Source: Sporocytophaga myxococcoides
GTDB taxonomy: Bacteria > Bacteroidota > Bacteroidia > Cytophagales > Cytophagaceae
Assembly: GCF_000775915.1 (NCBI RefSeq)
Contig: NZ_BBLT01000006.1
Coordinates: forward strand, 1-64,000
Reading direction: 5' to 3'
Length of the DNA: 64,000 nucleotides
Position numbers and translations under genes: made by a program. Below, piece by piece: positions 43,833 to 52,732 of this stretch (within the stretch, counting starts at the first letter, position 1; the number at the start of each line of letters is the position of its first letter). Below the pieces are notes generated by a model that was not told where the DNA came from, did no database searches, and saw only the letters and a program-made list of their open reading frames with translations.

Positions 43833-44687
43833 TTGAAGATTAGTATAGACTTTCTTCCCGCACATAAACAGGAAGAGCTTATTGCAGTAAGAGATCTTAT
43901 TGTAGACGCGTTTGAACCGGAAATGATTATCCTTTTCGGATCTTATGCGCGCAATGAGTGGGTAGAGGACCGCTATGTGGAAGGCGGTATTACTTATGAA
44001 TACAAAAGTGATTTTGATATACTTGTTATCTCTCGTGTAGAGCTGGGCCCAAGACGCAGCAACCGCTGGTATAAAACGGAAGAAGCCGTAAAGAAGCTCC
44101 CCTTACAAACACCTGTAAGCCTTATCCATCATGGAATAAAGTTCGTCAACAAAGAGATCCGCAAAAACAGTTATTTCTTTACAGACATTCTTAAAGAAGG
44201 CATTTTGCTGTATGATACTCTGAACTTCCAGTTAGCAGAGCCGGGTATCTTAAATGAACAGCAACTGAAGAAGCAGGCTAAAGAGGATTTTGAGCAGTGG
44301 TTTGGAAGTGCGTGTAGATTTTTTGAATCCTTTCAATTTAATTTCGAAAAGCAATATTATAAAGAAGCTGCATTCCTGCTTCATCAAGCTACAGAAAGAC
44401 TTTATACAGCTTTACTTTTAGTATATACAGGCTATAGACCGAAAACCCACGATATACAAAAGCTGGGAGAGATGGCTGCTCAGATCAACGAAAGATTTAA
44501 AACTGTTTTTCCTTTCGCAGACCCGGAAAACAAAGCTCGCTTTGAACTTCTCAAAAAAGCCTACATAGATGCGCGCTATCAAAAGACTTACGCAATCAGC
44601 AAAGAAGATCTGGAATATCTTGCTAAACGCGTGGAGGTATTGAGAGATTTGGTGAAGGAGGTATGTGAGGAGAGGGGGAGAGTATAA
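43833..44687 (+). CDS. Nucleotidyltransferase-HEPN fusion protein
   Basis: The N-terminal minimal nucleotidyltransferase has ILFGSYARNEW and the metal-binding pair in SDFDILV. The C-terminal HEPN domain (QAKEDFEQWFGSACRFFE, EAAFLLHQATERLYTALLLVYTGYRPKTHDIQKLG, AYIDARYQKTYAI) is in the same chain. MNT and HEPN normally form two-gene toxin-antitoxin pairs in which MNT AMPylates the HEPN RNase. Here they are fused, and the RX4-6H RNase motif is not apparent (RYQKTYAI has no His), so the HEPN part is probably a non-RNase type. The start is placed at TTG 43833 (KISIDFLPAHKQ); the open frame reaches back to 43689 but those 48 residues look non-coding. Confidence 0.75.
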   Translation: MKISIDFLPAHKQEELIAVRDLIVDAFEPEMIILFGSYARNEWVEDRYVEGGITYEYKSDFDILVISRVELGPRRSNRWYKTEEAVKKLPLQTPVSLIHHGIKFVNKEIRKNSYFFTDILKEGILLYDTLNFQLAEPGILNEQQLKKQAKEDFEQWFGSACRFFESFQFNFEKQYYKEAAFLLHQATERLYTALLLVYTGYRPKTHDIQKLGEMAAQINERFKTVFPFADPENKARFELLKKAYIDARYQKTYAISKEDLEYLAKRVEVLRDLVKEVCEERGRV

Positions 44688-44712
44688 TAATTAATGAGCA
44701 AAATTATATTAT

Positions 44713-45306
44713 ATGAAGCCAAGAAAAATAATTTTATATAAACCTGGAATAATTAGTTTGATACTTCTTCCCATAATCTGTATTGGCTATGCGTATTTTA
44801 AAGGGGTATTTATTGAATACCGAACAATTCCCCTTACATATCATTCAGCCAAAGATCCTTTTTTAAAATTTCCAGAGAGGATCTATGAAAAAATTATAAT
44901 AGACAATAGGTCTGAGGTAGATAAGGAATTGGAAACTATAAATAAAAAAATAGATCAAATATGTAAATTGAATGATACTATAAACGGAATACAAATTCAT
45001 TTTGCTGAAACTGCAAAGTATGAAAGTTTTATAAAGTCGTTAAATGTTATTCTCCGTGGGAAATACAAATGGTTTGTAGATAAAGATAATATCTGGATCT
45101 TTCGCTATCCTGAAGTTGAGGATTCAACAGAAGCGTTTTATTTTATATGTGGAACTGTAGATATTGAAGAAGTACAAGTTGTTGAAATTGGTTGGATAGA
45201 TCAAATTAAATCATGCTTCGCTTCGTGTCGAGAATACTATTCATTTATAATTGTTTATTTATTTTTTGCAGTGATATCATTAATAAATTTAAAGAGTTTT
45301 AGCTAG
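44713..45306 (+). CDS. Hypothetical membrane protein with two terminal TM helices
   Basis: The 197-residue protein has a hydrophobic segment near 12-30 (IISLILLPIICIGYAYF) and another at the C-terminus near 172-193 (SFIIVYLFFAVISLINL), with a soluble 140-residue middle containing three Cys. Very AT-rich. No family is recognised. It starts 26 bp after the HEPN/MNT gene and could be co-transcribed. Confidence 0.5.
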   Translation: MKPRKIILYKPGIISLILLPIICIGYAYFKGVFIEYRTIPLTYHSAKDPFLKFPERIYEKIIIDNRSEVDKELETINKKIDQICKLNDTINGIQIHFAETAKYESFIKSLNVILRGKYKWFVDKDNIWIFRYPEVEDSTEAFYFICGTVDIEEVQVVEIGWIDQIKSCFASCREYYSFIIVYLFFAVISLINLKSFS

Positions 45307-45339
45307 ATCTGTAGTTTGCTATCTTGTTGTTCTGTTGTA

Positions 45340-45499
45340 GAGACGCCATGCTGGCGTCTCCCTTTCCACCATATGCAGCATTTGATTTTCACAACAAATC
45401 TTTTATGAAGAATAAGAAGCCTTATTTTCAATCAAGGTTGGTGGTTAGTATTTAATTATTGTTGGTTATCACAGTTTTGAGACGCCAGCATGGCGTCTC
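45340..45499. repeat. Inverted REP pair 1 (BIME-like)
   Basis: Two 21-bp palindromes, each with 9-bp arms GAGACGCCA/TGGCGTCTC around a 3-nt centre (TGC at 45340-45360, GCA at 45479-45499), lie in opposite orientation. The spacer of about 118 bp contains CCTTTCCACCAT, GCATTTGATTTT and ATCAAGGTTGG, which recur in the other pairs. It sits just downstream of the HAD gene. Confidence 0.9.
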
Positions 45500-45529
45500 T
45501 ACGGGATCAACTAAAATGTCATTTTTATT

Positions 45530-45994
45530 TTAATAACCTTTTAATATTCTTATTGCTCTTTCTGTGCATTCATCATCAAGACCAATCATTGATTTTGTCG
45601 TCACCCGTTTGTCTTTAATATCCGACAACAATGAATTAATGGATAAATCATCATCTATGATTACAAATTGTCTGCCTGTTCCGAAATTATCAACCCATTC
45701 CTTGATTTCAATGCATCTGTCAGGCATTTCATCAATAGCCTGTCTGGTATTTACTTTTTCAATTGACAGTACCGGAATGTCTCTATTATTAAAAATCTCT
45801 TTCCATTTTTCGACTGAATAGGTAATTCTATGAGTTGTAGTCAACACTATTGATGCATTTGTTTCAGAGAGCAGTCTTATTAAATTCTTTTCTGCTTTAC
45901 TGTTAAATTTCAAAAAGCCGTCAGGATGTAGTTCTGTGATACGCCAAGGCGGTGTTGTTACGAGGACTCCATCGATATCAAGTAGGATTGTCAT
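45530..45994 (-). CDS. HAD-superfamily protein (RNA-repair-associated HAD type)
   Basis: The 154-residue protein opens with the HAD nucleophile motif LLDIDGVLV and has IVLTTTHR (motif II) and a late acidic motif QFVIIDDDLS. The short chain with HPDGFLKFNSKAEKNLIRLL matches the HAD domain described in Swiss-army-knife RNA repair proteins, where it removes or transfers terminal phosphates. It stands alone between REP pairs. The substrate here is unknown. Confidence 0.7.
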   Translation of the reverse strand: MTILLDIDGVLVTTPPWRITELHPDGFLKFNSKAEKNLIRLLSETNASIVLTTTHRITYSVEKWKEIFNNRDIPVLSIEKVNTRQAIDEMPDRCIEIKEWVDNFGTGRQFVIIDDDLSINSLLSDIKDKRVTTKSMIGLDDECTERAIRILKGY

Positions 45995-46051
45995 ATAAAA
46001 TTTAATACAAAGACGAAATTAATTCAATTTTATACAATGTTCAAATTCGTA

Positions 46052-46205
46052 GAGACGCCATGCTGGCGTCTCTCTTTCCACCATGTGCAGCATTTGATTT
46101 TATACAACAAATCTTAAAAATAAGAAGCCTTTTTTCAATCAAGGTTGACGGTTAGTATTTATTATTGTTCGTTATCACAGTTTTGAGACGCCAGCATGGC
46201 GTCTC
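46052..46205. repeat. Inverted REP pair 2
   Basis: Palindromes at 46052-46072 and 46185-46205 have the same 9-bp arms and a spacer homologous to pair 1. The right flank (46064-46080) carries the exact 17 bp TGGCGTCTCTCTTTCCA that also occurs inside the RAYT gene at 46836-46852. Confidence 0.9.
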
Positions 46206-46213
46206 TACGGGGA

Positions 46214-46438
46214 TCATTTGTATAATTTATCTTTTTTACAGTTTGCAGGATTATTGATAATGTAATTGGCAATTTTTATGTATTCCTCTTGAGAACGAAT
46301 AATACGGTCATAAAAACGAGGCTGCCAGTCAAAAAGAATATTGTTATTATGGGCGAAGGTGGTTACAGCAGATTTATATCCTCGTATAATTGAAGCCAGA
46401 TTTTTGATTGTGGTTCAAATTTATTTTGTGATGTCGTA
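46214..46438 (-). pseudogene. Truncated RAYT copy (last ~65 codons)
   Basis: The minus strand reads NLASIIRGYKSAVTTFAHNN, then ILFDWQPRFYDRIIRSQEEY and a stop at the same place as the full gene. It parallels KNLASIVRGYKSAVTSFAHNN of the gene at 46603. Its 5' end stops exactly at a REP (46439), where the full gene carries its internal REP match. No start codon remains. Confidence 0.85.
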
Positions 46439-46594
46439 GAGACGCCATGCTGGCGTCTCCCTTTCCACCATGAACAGTATTTGATTTTCTACAACAAATA
46501 TTTCTGGAAAACAAACCTTATATTCAATCAAGGTTGGCGGTTAGTATTTATTATTGTTCGTTGTCACAGTTTTGAGACGCCAGCATGGCGTCTC
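46439..46594. repeat. Inverted REP pair 3
   Basis: Palindromes at 46439-46459 and 46574-46594, spacer as in pairs 1 and 2. The left one abuts the truncated RAYT copy. The right one lies 9 bp before the stop end of the full RAYT gene. Confidence 0.9.
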
Positions 46595-46602
46595 TACGGG
46601 GA

Positions 46603-47235
46603 TCATTTGTATAATTTATCTTTTTGCCAATTTGCCGGATTATTGATAATGTAATTGGCAATTTTTATGTATTCATCTTGAGTACGGATAATGCGGTCAT
46701 AAAAACGAGGTTGCCAGTCAAAAGGAATATTGTTATTATGAGCGAAGGAGGTTACAGCAGATTTGTATCCACGTACAATTGAAGCCAGATTTTTTGATTG
46801 TGGTGCAAATTGGTTTTGTGATGTTGTACGATGCATGGCGTCTCTCTTTCCATAACGCAGGTCATCTGATGAGGTGTTGTAATTGTTTTGATTTATGGTA
46901 AGACGTTGCAAATTGTATTTGTTCTGCCCAATCATAATAATACCATGAATATGATTCGGCATTACTACAAATTCGGCCAATTCCAGATTCATATCAGGTC
47001 GTAATTCAATTGTTTTGTACCATTCATCATAAGCGACTTTACCAATTATTGTTGGAGTTAATTTACATTTAGGCATAGAGGTGCAATCTCTGTCGTCTTT
47101 ACATACGATTTCACCAAAATAACATTCTTTATATTTGGTACAGATAGTTACAAAATACATTGCTTCATTACCATAATCCCAGGATTGCAGACGAGCAGAG
47201 GGGATTCTGTATTTATTCGCAAATAATTCTGTCAT
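46603..47235 (-). CDS. REP-associated tyrosine transposase (RAYT)
   Basis: The 210-residue single-domain Y1/IS200-like transposase carries the HUH motif in FVVMPNHIHGIIMI (about 92-105). The C-terminal tyrosine region is SIVRGYKSAVTSFAHNN, with WQPRFYDRIIRTQDEYIKIANYIINNPANW following. RAYTs bind and cut REP hairpins at adjacent conserved bases and spread them in the genome. This gene is flanked by REP pairs, as expected. Codons 130-136 (YGKRDAMH region) overlap a 17-bp match to the REP flank, which is unusual for the coding part. Confidence 0.92.
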   Translation of the reverse strand: MTELFANKYRIPSARLQSWDYGNEAMYFVTICTKYKECYFGEIVCKDDRDCTSMPKCKLTPTIIGKVAYDEWYKTIELRPDMNLELAEFVVMPNHIHGIIMIGQNKYNLQRLTINQNNYNTSSDDLRYGKRDAMHRTTSQNQFAPQSKNLASIVRGYKSAVTSFAHNNNIPFDWQPRFYDRIIRTQDEYIKIANYIINNPANWQKDKLYK

Positions 47236-47287
47236 ATTATAGCTGGTTTATTTGATTAAAAAAATAGATACTTTATGTGTCCCCGTA

Positions 47288-47459
47288 GAGACGCCATGCT
47301 GGCGTCTCCCTTTCCACCATGTACAGCATTTGATTTCTCACAACAAATCTCTGCAAAAAAAAAATGAATATTTATATCATTATTTTAATAATTATAGCTG
47401 GTGAAAATTATTTTATCACCGTTCATTATAACAGTTTTGAGACGCCAGCATGGTGTCTC
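47288..47459. repeat. Inverted REP pair 4
   Basis: Palindromes at 47288-47308 and 47439-47459; the latter has one change (TGGTGTCTC). The spacer begins like the other pairs and then diverges into AT-rich sequence. Confidence 0.85.
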
Positions 47460-47835
47460 TACGAATGCGATTAATAATTTTTCATAATTTTTCTGTATAC
47501 GGTTCTGATGTTTTATTCAAGGCTGATGGTCAATATTTATTATTGTTCGTTATCACAGTTTTGAGACGCCAGCATGGCGTCTCTACGAATGCGATTAATA
47601 ATTTTTCATAATTATTCCGTATACGGTTCTGATGTTTTATTCAAGGCTGATGGTAATTATTTATCATTATTCATTATCACAGTTTTTGAGACGCCAGCAT
47701 GGCGTCTCTACGAATGCGATTAATAATTTTTCATAATTTTTCTGTATACGGTTCTGATGTTTTATTCAAGGCTGCTGGTCAATATTTATTATTGTTCGTT
47801 ATCACAGTTTTGAGACGCCAGCATGGCGTCTCTAC
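47439..47835 (+). repeat. Tandem 124-125-bp repeats, each with a REP palindrome
   Basis: REPs at 47439, 47563, 47688 and 47812 are in the same orientation, spaced 124, 125 and 124 bp. The unit repeats TACGAATGCGATTAATAATT, CTGTATACGGTTCTGATGTT and CAAGGCTG(A/C)TGGT almost unchanged. The last REP ends 9 bp before the dinB stop codon. Confidence 0.92.
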
Positions 47836-47841
47836 GATGAA

Positions 47842-48990
47842 TCACACAGCCCGTCCCACCTTATCCTCACCAAACTTATACCTGATCTTATCCATTGCCT
47901 GATACAGGTTGATTTTCTTTGCGGAATCTTCAAAAAGACTGATCTGATAATTCCCGTGTACCAGATGGCTCAAGCGTACTCCCACCAACCTGATCAGCAT
48001 TCTGCGGTTGTAAAGGCTGTCAAACAATTCTTTTATATGCTGCATCAGTACCTCGTCGGAAGCAGTGTAGGGAATGCTTTTCTGTTTGGTACAGGTGTCG
48101 AAATTGGAGTAACGAAGCTTTAAGGTGATGCAGCCAGTAAGCCAGCCTTCCTTTCTAAGGCTAAAGCAGAGCTCTTCCACCATTTTAAGAATAACCGAAC
48201 GGATCATCTTTACATCAATCGTATCAGCTTCAAAGGTTGTTTCAGTAGAAACAGATTTACGTTCTGAGTAAGGCTCAACAGGTGTATGGTCTATAGCATT
48301 AGCCCTTTGCCATAGCAAGATTCCGTTTTTCCCCAGAAGAGACTGCATTACCTCCACAGGCATGTTGCTTAATGTTTTCACATCTACGATGCCAAGGCTG
48401 TTGAGGTACTGTGTTGTTTTTTCACCTACCATGGGGATCTTGGAAACAGGCATAGGAGCGATGAAGCCCTTTTCCGTACCGGAAGGTACTTCTTTAGCTC
48501 CGTTAGGCTTGCCTTCTCCGGTAGCTATCTTTGAAATAGTTTTATTAACAGACAAACCAAAAGAAATGGGCAACCCGGACTGATTCATGATACGTTGCTT
48601 CAGTTCTTTTGTCCACTTGTAACAGCCAAAGAAGCGGTCCATGCCGGATACATCAAGATAAAATTCATCTATAGAAGATTTTTCAAAAACTGGAGCACTT
48701 TCCGCAATGATTTCTGTAATTTCATTAGAGCACTTACTGTATTTTTCCATGTCTCCTCGTATCCAGATAGCCTGAGGACAAAGCCTTCTGGCCATTTTGC
48801 TGCTCATGGCAGAGTGTACACCGAATTTTCTTGCCTCATAGGAACATGAAGCTACCACACCCCGGTCGCTTGCTCCGCCTATGATGATTGGTTTCCCTTT
48901 TAGCTCTTCGTTATCTCTGCACTCCACAGAGACAAAGAAAGAATCAAGGTCCATGTGTACGATGGTTCTGTTTGGATCATTGATGTTCAC
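47842..48990 (-). CDS. dinB: DNA polymerase IV (Y-family)
   Basis: The 382-residue Y-family polymerase has the catalytic carboxylates in HMDLDSFFVSVE and KSSIDEFYLDVSG, a helix-hairpin-helix region (LGIVDVKTLSNMPVEV), a little-finger domain, and a near-terminal beta-clamp motif QISLF. It performs error-prone translesion synthesis. Its start overlaps the end of the dnaE-like gene by 14 bp, so they form a two-gene operon. The last 28 codons have diverged copies at 38098 and 43020. Confidence 0.93.
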   Translation of the reverse strand: MNINDPNRTIVHMDLDSFFVSVECRDNEELKGKPIIIGGASDRGVVASCSYEARKFGVHSAMSSKMARRLCPQAIWIRGDMEKYSKCSNEITEIIAESAPVFEKSSIDEFYLDVSGMDRFFGCYKWTKELKQRIMNQSGLPISFGLSVNKTISKIATGEGKPNGAKEVPSGTEKGFIAPMPVSKIPMVGEKTTQYLNSLGIVDVKTLSNMPVEVMQSLLGKNGILLWQRANAIDHTPVEPYSERKSVSTETTFEADTIDVKMIRSVILKMVEELCFSLRKEGWLTGCITLKLRYSNFDTCTKQKSIPYTASDEVLMQHIKELFDSLYNRRMLIRLVGVRLSHLVHGNYQISLFEDSAKKINLYQAMDKIRYKFGEDKVGRAV

Positions 48991-51925
48991 GTATAACCTC
49001 CTTTTTTACCATGGGTAGTTTTTGCATATAGTTTACTTCAAGACTCGGATAGCCGAATTCTACGGTTACCTTGCCTTTCAGCATATAAAAGCCTTGCCCT
49101 TTAAGCGGATATTTTTGCAGGGAAGGAGGGAAATGTATGGTGTCAAGGCTTTTGCCTTTTTTGTCTATAAAATGCATAAAAGACATCAGCTCATTTCTGA
49201 CAGTATACAAGTCTTTGGTGGCAATGAAATAACCAATCATAGTCACTTGTTTGCCGGCATACTGCAGCATTTCATCTGCGGAAATATCTCCTGTATAGTT
49301 TTGAGGTAAAAGATCAAAAGGCATACAGAGCGGAAAGCCTAGTATCTCAAACTGATCAAAAGCATCTTCATAGCTGAAGCTGCTCAGAGGGGGAAGCACC
49401 AGCTCTTTACGTTCAAGCTGAAATAGTTCCGCGCCTGGTACTTTGCTTTTACTTTTGCTGAAGTGCAGTGCCGCATCCATAAGCAGGACCTTTTTGGTTT
49501 TGCCCGTAAAACGAAACGAACCTATACGAATCAGAATGTTGAGCTGCTCCAGAGAAAGTGGGATACGTTTTATAAAATCATAGAGATCTCTGTAGGGACC
49601 GTTTGTCTCGCGCTCAAGCGGAATGGCCTCACCAATCTTTTGCTCAAAATCCCGCAGATGAATAAAACCTGTATAGATCTTATTTCCTATAATGGTTGTA
49701 TAATAGTCACTGTTGTTGACACAAGGAGGTTCCGTTTCCGCACCGGACATGCGGGCTTCGTGGAAATAGAATTCCGTAGAATAAAATCCCCCGAAGTTGT
49801 TGATCACGGCAGTCATGAATTCCTTGGGGTAATATGTTTTAAGATAAAGGCTTTCATAGCTTTCCACCGCAAAACTTGCAGAGTGTGCCTTGCAGAAACT
49901 ATAGCCGGAAAAGCTCTGTATCTGTCTCCACAGCTCATTGGAGAAATCATCGGGGTGGCCTTGTTTTCTGCAGGAGTTGATAAAGTTGCGCTTTACCTTG
50001 TCCATCTCTTCCTTACCCTTGTATTTGCCGGACATAGCCCTTCTGAGCAGATCCGCTTCCCCCAGATCAAGTCCTGCAATGTAATGCGCCACTTTGATCA
50101 CATCTTCCTGATAGACCATTACACCAAAGGTTTCCTTCAGCATCTCTTCCATAAGCGGATGCAGGTATTTGATAGTCTCCGGTTTATGAAAGCGGTTGAT
50201 ATATTCATTCATCATACCTGACTGCGCCACACCCGGACGAATGATGGAAGAAGCAGCAACCAGTGTTTTATAATCCTGGCAACGAAGTTTTTTAAGCAGC
50301 ATTCTCATAGCTGGAGATTCTATATAGAAGCAACCTATGGTATTACCTGTTTTGATATTTTCTCTTACCTGAGGATCTTCCTTAATCTTTTCAAAATTGA
50401 TCTCTACGGTCTGTCCGGTGTTTTGCTTGACCAACGAAATAGTATCTTTGATATGCCCCAATCCCCGCTGACTGAGAATATCATATTTATGTAGACCCAT
50501 ATCTTCAGCCGCCCACATATCGAAGTGGGTGATAGGGAAGTTCTTGGGCGGAAGATCTGTCGCTGTATAATAATTGATTTCCTTTTCTGAAATAAGAATT
50601 CCTCCGGCATGTATGGAAAGATAATTGGGGAAATCTTCCATAAGTTTTCCATAATGGAACATAGTCTTCACGATCTGATCTTTATCTTTCAGTTTGGAAG
50701 GATCCTGCAGCGTGAGAATGTTATCTATCTCAGGTTTGGGCAATCCGAAAACTTTTCCGAGTTCTCTTATAATGGATTTGCCCCGGAAGGTACTGTAAGT
50801 TGCAAGCAATGCAGTATGCTCATTGCCATACCTTTTGAATACATAGTCCGTAACATCATCGCGATCTTTCCAGGAGAAGTCGATATCAAAGTCCGGCGGA
50901 GAGGTACGGTGAGGATTGAGGAAACGCTCGAAATAAAGGTCCAGTTCTATGGGATCCACTTCCGTGATGCCCAGACAATAAGCGATGATGCTGTTGGCCC
51001 CGCTGCCACGACCCACGAAGCTGAAATTCCTGTTCTTCGCATAGCGCAATATATCCCAGGTGATCAGGAAATAAGCATTAAAGCCAAGCCGATCAATGAC
51101 CTCCAGTTCTTTTTTGACACGTTCCTGAGCAGCTTTATTATTTCTGCGGTAGCGGTGTTTGAGGCCATCCAGGGCTAGTTTCTCCAGCAGGAGCTTGTCA
51201 TCATAAAGGTTGCCAGTGAAGGTTTTACGGCTTTTATTTTCACCATCAAAATAAATAGAGCAGGAGTCCGCCAGATCCATCGTATTTTTGATGATTTTCT
51301 GGAAGCGGCCATAAGCCCCAAACAGTTGATCAGCAGACAGCATGATCTCATCCTGCATGGCCTGTTCTTCCATCGTAAGCTTGCTCAACAGCGTGTTTTT
51401 GCTGACCGCCCTGAGCAGTCTGTGCAGATTGTATCCTTGCTTACTTTTAAAAGTAACAGGATGGAGCATCACCATTTTGTGCTGTTGCTTGTTCAGGTCA
51501 GAGAAAGGAATGCGGCTGAGTTCCGGGATGCGAATGCCCAGCCATTCGTTATCTCTCAGCGCTTCAGGTTCTTTTTTGCCTAAAGGATAAATAATGTAGG
51601 CGTCATTCATTTCAGGCGCATGAGCGGGTAGGGCCTTTTTGCGCATGTTATGAATAGAAAGCAGCTTGTTCAGTTCTCTGAAACCTTCATTGTTTTTGGC
51701 AATTCCGATGAAAAGCAGTTCGTCTCCATTCCGGAATTCGATGCCGACAATAGGTTTAATTCCCTTTTCCTGACAGGTTCTGACAAATTCAAAAGTGGCG
51801 GAGGTATTATTGATGTCCGTAAGTGCAAGAACATCAGCGCGTTTTTCACAGGCTTCTTCCACCAGCTCTTTTACGGAAAGCGTCCCGTACCTCATCGAAT
51901 AGAAGCTATGACAATTTAAATACAT
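48977..51925 (-). CDS. dnaE2: DNA polymerase III alpha subunit, error-prone DnaE type
   Basis: The 982-residue C-family polymerase is shorter than replicative DnaE (about 1150-1400). A PHP domain opens it (LNCHSFYSMRYGT). The polymerase core has VGRGSGANSIIAYCLGIT and the catalytic PPDFDIDFSWKDRDDV, then KAHSASFAVESYESLYLKTYYPKEF. HhH and OB-fold parts follow (VTMIGYFIATKDLYT). Coupling with dinB in one overlapping operon and the short length point to the DnaE2/ImuC-like mutasome subunit, not the chromosomal replicase. No imuB or lexA gene is adjacent; the DinB here may take the ImuB role. Confidence 0.85.
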   Translation of the reverse strand: MYLNCHSFYSMRYGTLSVKELVEEACEKRADVLALTDINNTSATFEFVRTCQEKGIKPIVGIEFRNGDELLFIGIAKNNEGFRELNKLLSIHNMRKKALPAHAPEMNDAYIIYPLGKKEPEALRDNEWLGIRIPELSRIPFSDLNKQQHKMVMLHPVTFKSKQGYNLHRLLRAVSKNTLLSKLTMEEQAMQDEIMLSADQLFGAYGRFQKIIKNTMDLADSCSIYFDGENKSRKTFTGNLYDDKLLLEKLALDGLKHRYRRNNKAAQERVKKELEVIDRLGFNAYFLITWDILRYAKNRNFSFVGRGSGANSIIAYCLGITEVDPIELDLYFERFLNPHRTSPPDFDIDFSWKDRDDVTDYVFKRYGNEHTALLATYSTFRGKSIIRELGKVFGLPKPEIDNILTLQDPSKLKDKDQIVKTMFHYGKLMEDFPNYLSIHAGGILISEKEINYYTATDLPPKNFPITHFDMWAAEDMGLHKYDILSQRGLGHIKDTISLVKQNTGQTVEINFEKIKEDPQVRENIKTGNTIGCFYIESPAMRMLLKKLRCQDYKTLVAASSIIRPGVAQSGMMNEYINRFHKPETIKYLHPLMEEMLKETFGVMVYQEDVIKVAHYIAGLDLGEADLLRRAMSGKYKGKEEMDKVKRNFINSCRKQGHPDDFSNELWRQIQSFSGYSFCKAHSASFAVESYESLYLKTYYPKEFMTAVINNFGGFYSTEFYFHEARMSGAETEPPCVNNSDYYTTIIGNKIYTGFIHLRDFEQKIGEAIPLERETNGPYRDLYDFIKRIPLSLEQLNILIRIGSFRFTGKTKKVLLMDAALHFSKSKSKVPGAELFQLERKELVLPPLSSFSYEDAFDQFEILGFPLCMPFDLLPQNYTGDISADEMLQYAGKQVTMIGYFIATKDLYTVRNELMSFMHFIDKKGKSLDTIHFPPSLQKYPLKGQGFYMLKGKVTVEFGYPSLEVNYMQKLPMVKKEVIREHQ

Positions 51926-51978
51926 TCTATGCTAATTATTTTATCAAATATTGTTAAAAAAACGATCAGTTGCTAAAT

Positions 51979-51990
51979 TTGTTAGTACAA
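51979..51990. promoter_or_regulatory. Candidate operator upstream of dnaE2-dinB
   Basis: TTGTTAGTACAA has TTGT/ACAA half-sites around four bases, 54 bp upstream of the dnaE start. Its position suits a repressor of the mutagenesis operon. It is a single site and unproven. Confidence 0.25.
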
Positions 51991-51999
51991 TTCGGTGAA

Positions 52000-52732
52000 A
52001 TAGTTTTGGGGAATGATGAGAAAGGGAAAAGCAGAAAAAAGTGGAGGAAGGGAGATAGTCTGGACGAATCGGAATCGCCTTGCCGGACTTTTGATACCTC
52101 AATCTAAATATTAGATACTATATGTTAAATCTATTGTAATAGAGTGATTTGTAGGCTTATTCAGTTATAAAGAATTACTTTACAACTGCCTCAGAGGGTA
52201 AGGATTAAGAGGTAGCTTTTTCCCTCTAAGTAAAGATCGAAACAGAGTGATTTAACCTATAGTAGAGATGCGAGAAAGGTGGAAGACATTTATGAGTTTT
52301 AATTATGGTAAATTCGCCATAGTTAAAAACATGAAATGATTCATTCCATAAAAAATTACTAACCACAATTTTATCCTCAGAACCTCATCATTTTTTCCGA
52401 TGAGAATATCTTTTTGTAATAAAATCTCCATCAGATTTTATTTTTAAGATTTAATTTGTTGATAATTAGTGTATTATTTGAAGTCTACCCGAATGGATTT
52501 TTTTCCGGAATATTTAGGTAACTTTAACCGGAGAAAAATATTTCCTGCTTAAATATTCATTAAACATCCCTGGCCGAACATATTTCTTTCCAAAATCCAT
52601 AAAAAGTACCTAAACTTTGAGGAAAATGAACATCTCTTTTCCATAAGATTTGCGATCTTTGTAATGATGAAAAGTCTGCATATGCCAGCTTTTTTCAAAA
52701 AATACTGAACCTTAAATATTTAATAAAACAAA
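52000..52732. other. Long AT-rich intergenic region between dnaE2 and ilvC
   Basis: About 700 bp with no convincing gene on either strand. The ilvC promoter should lie near its right end, where TTTGCGATCTTTGTAATG around 52646 resembles a Bacteroidota -7 element (TAnnTTTG). No leader peptide or riboswitch was recognised. Confidence 0.3.

Noticed and set aside
45340-47832. REP array as a CRISPR array
   Set aside because: The repeats are palindromic and inverted in pairs with homologous spacers, so they are REP/BIME units tied to RAYT, not CRISPR.
49463-50221. 252-aa plus-strand frame opposite dnaE2
   Set aside because: It is a shadow of the well-supported minus-strand polymerase gene and has no family pattern.
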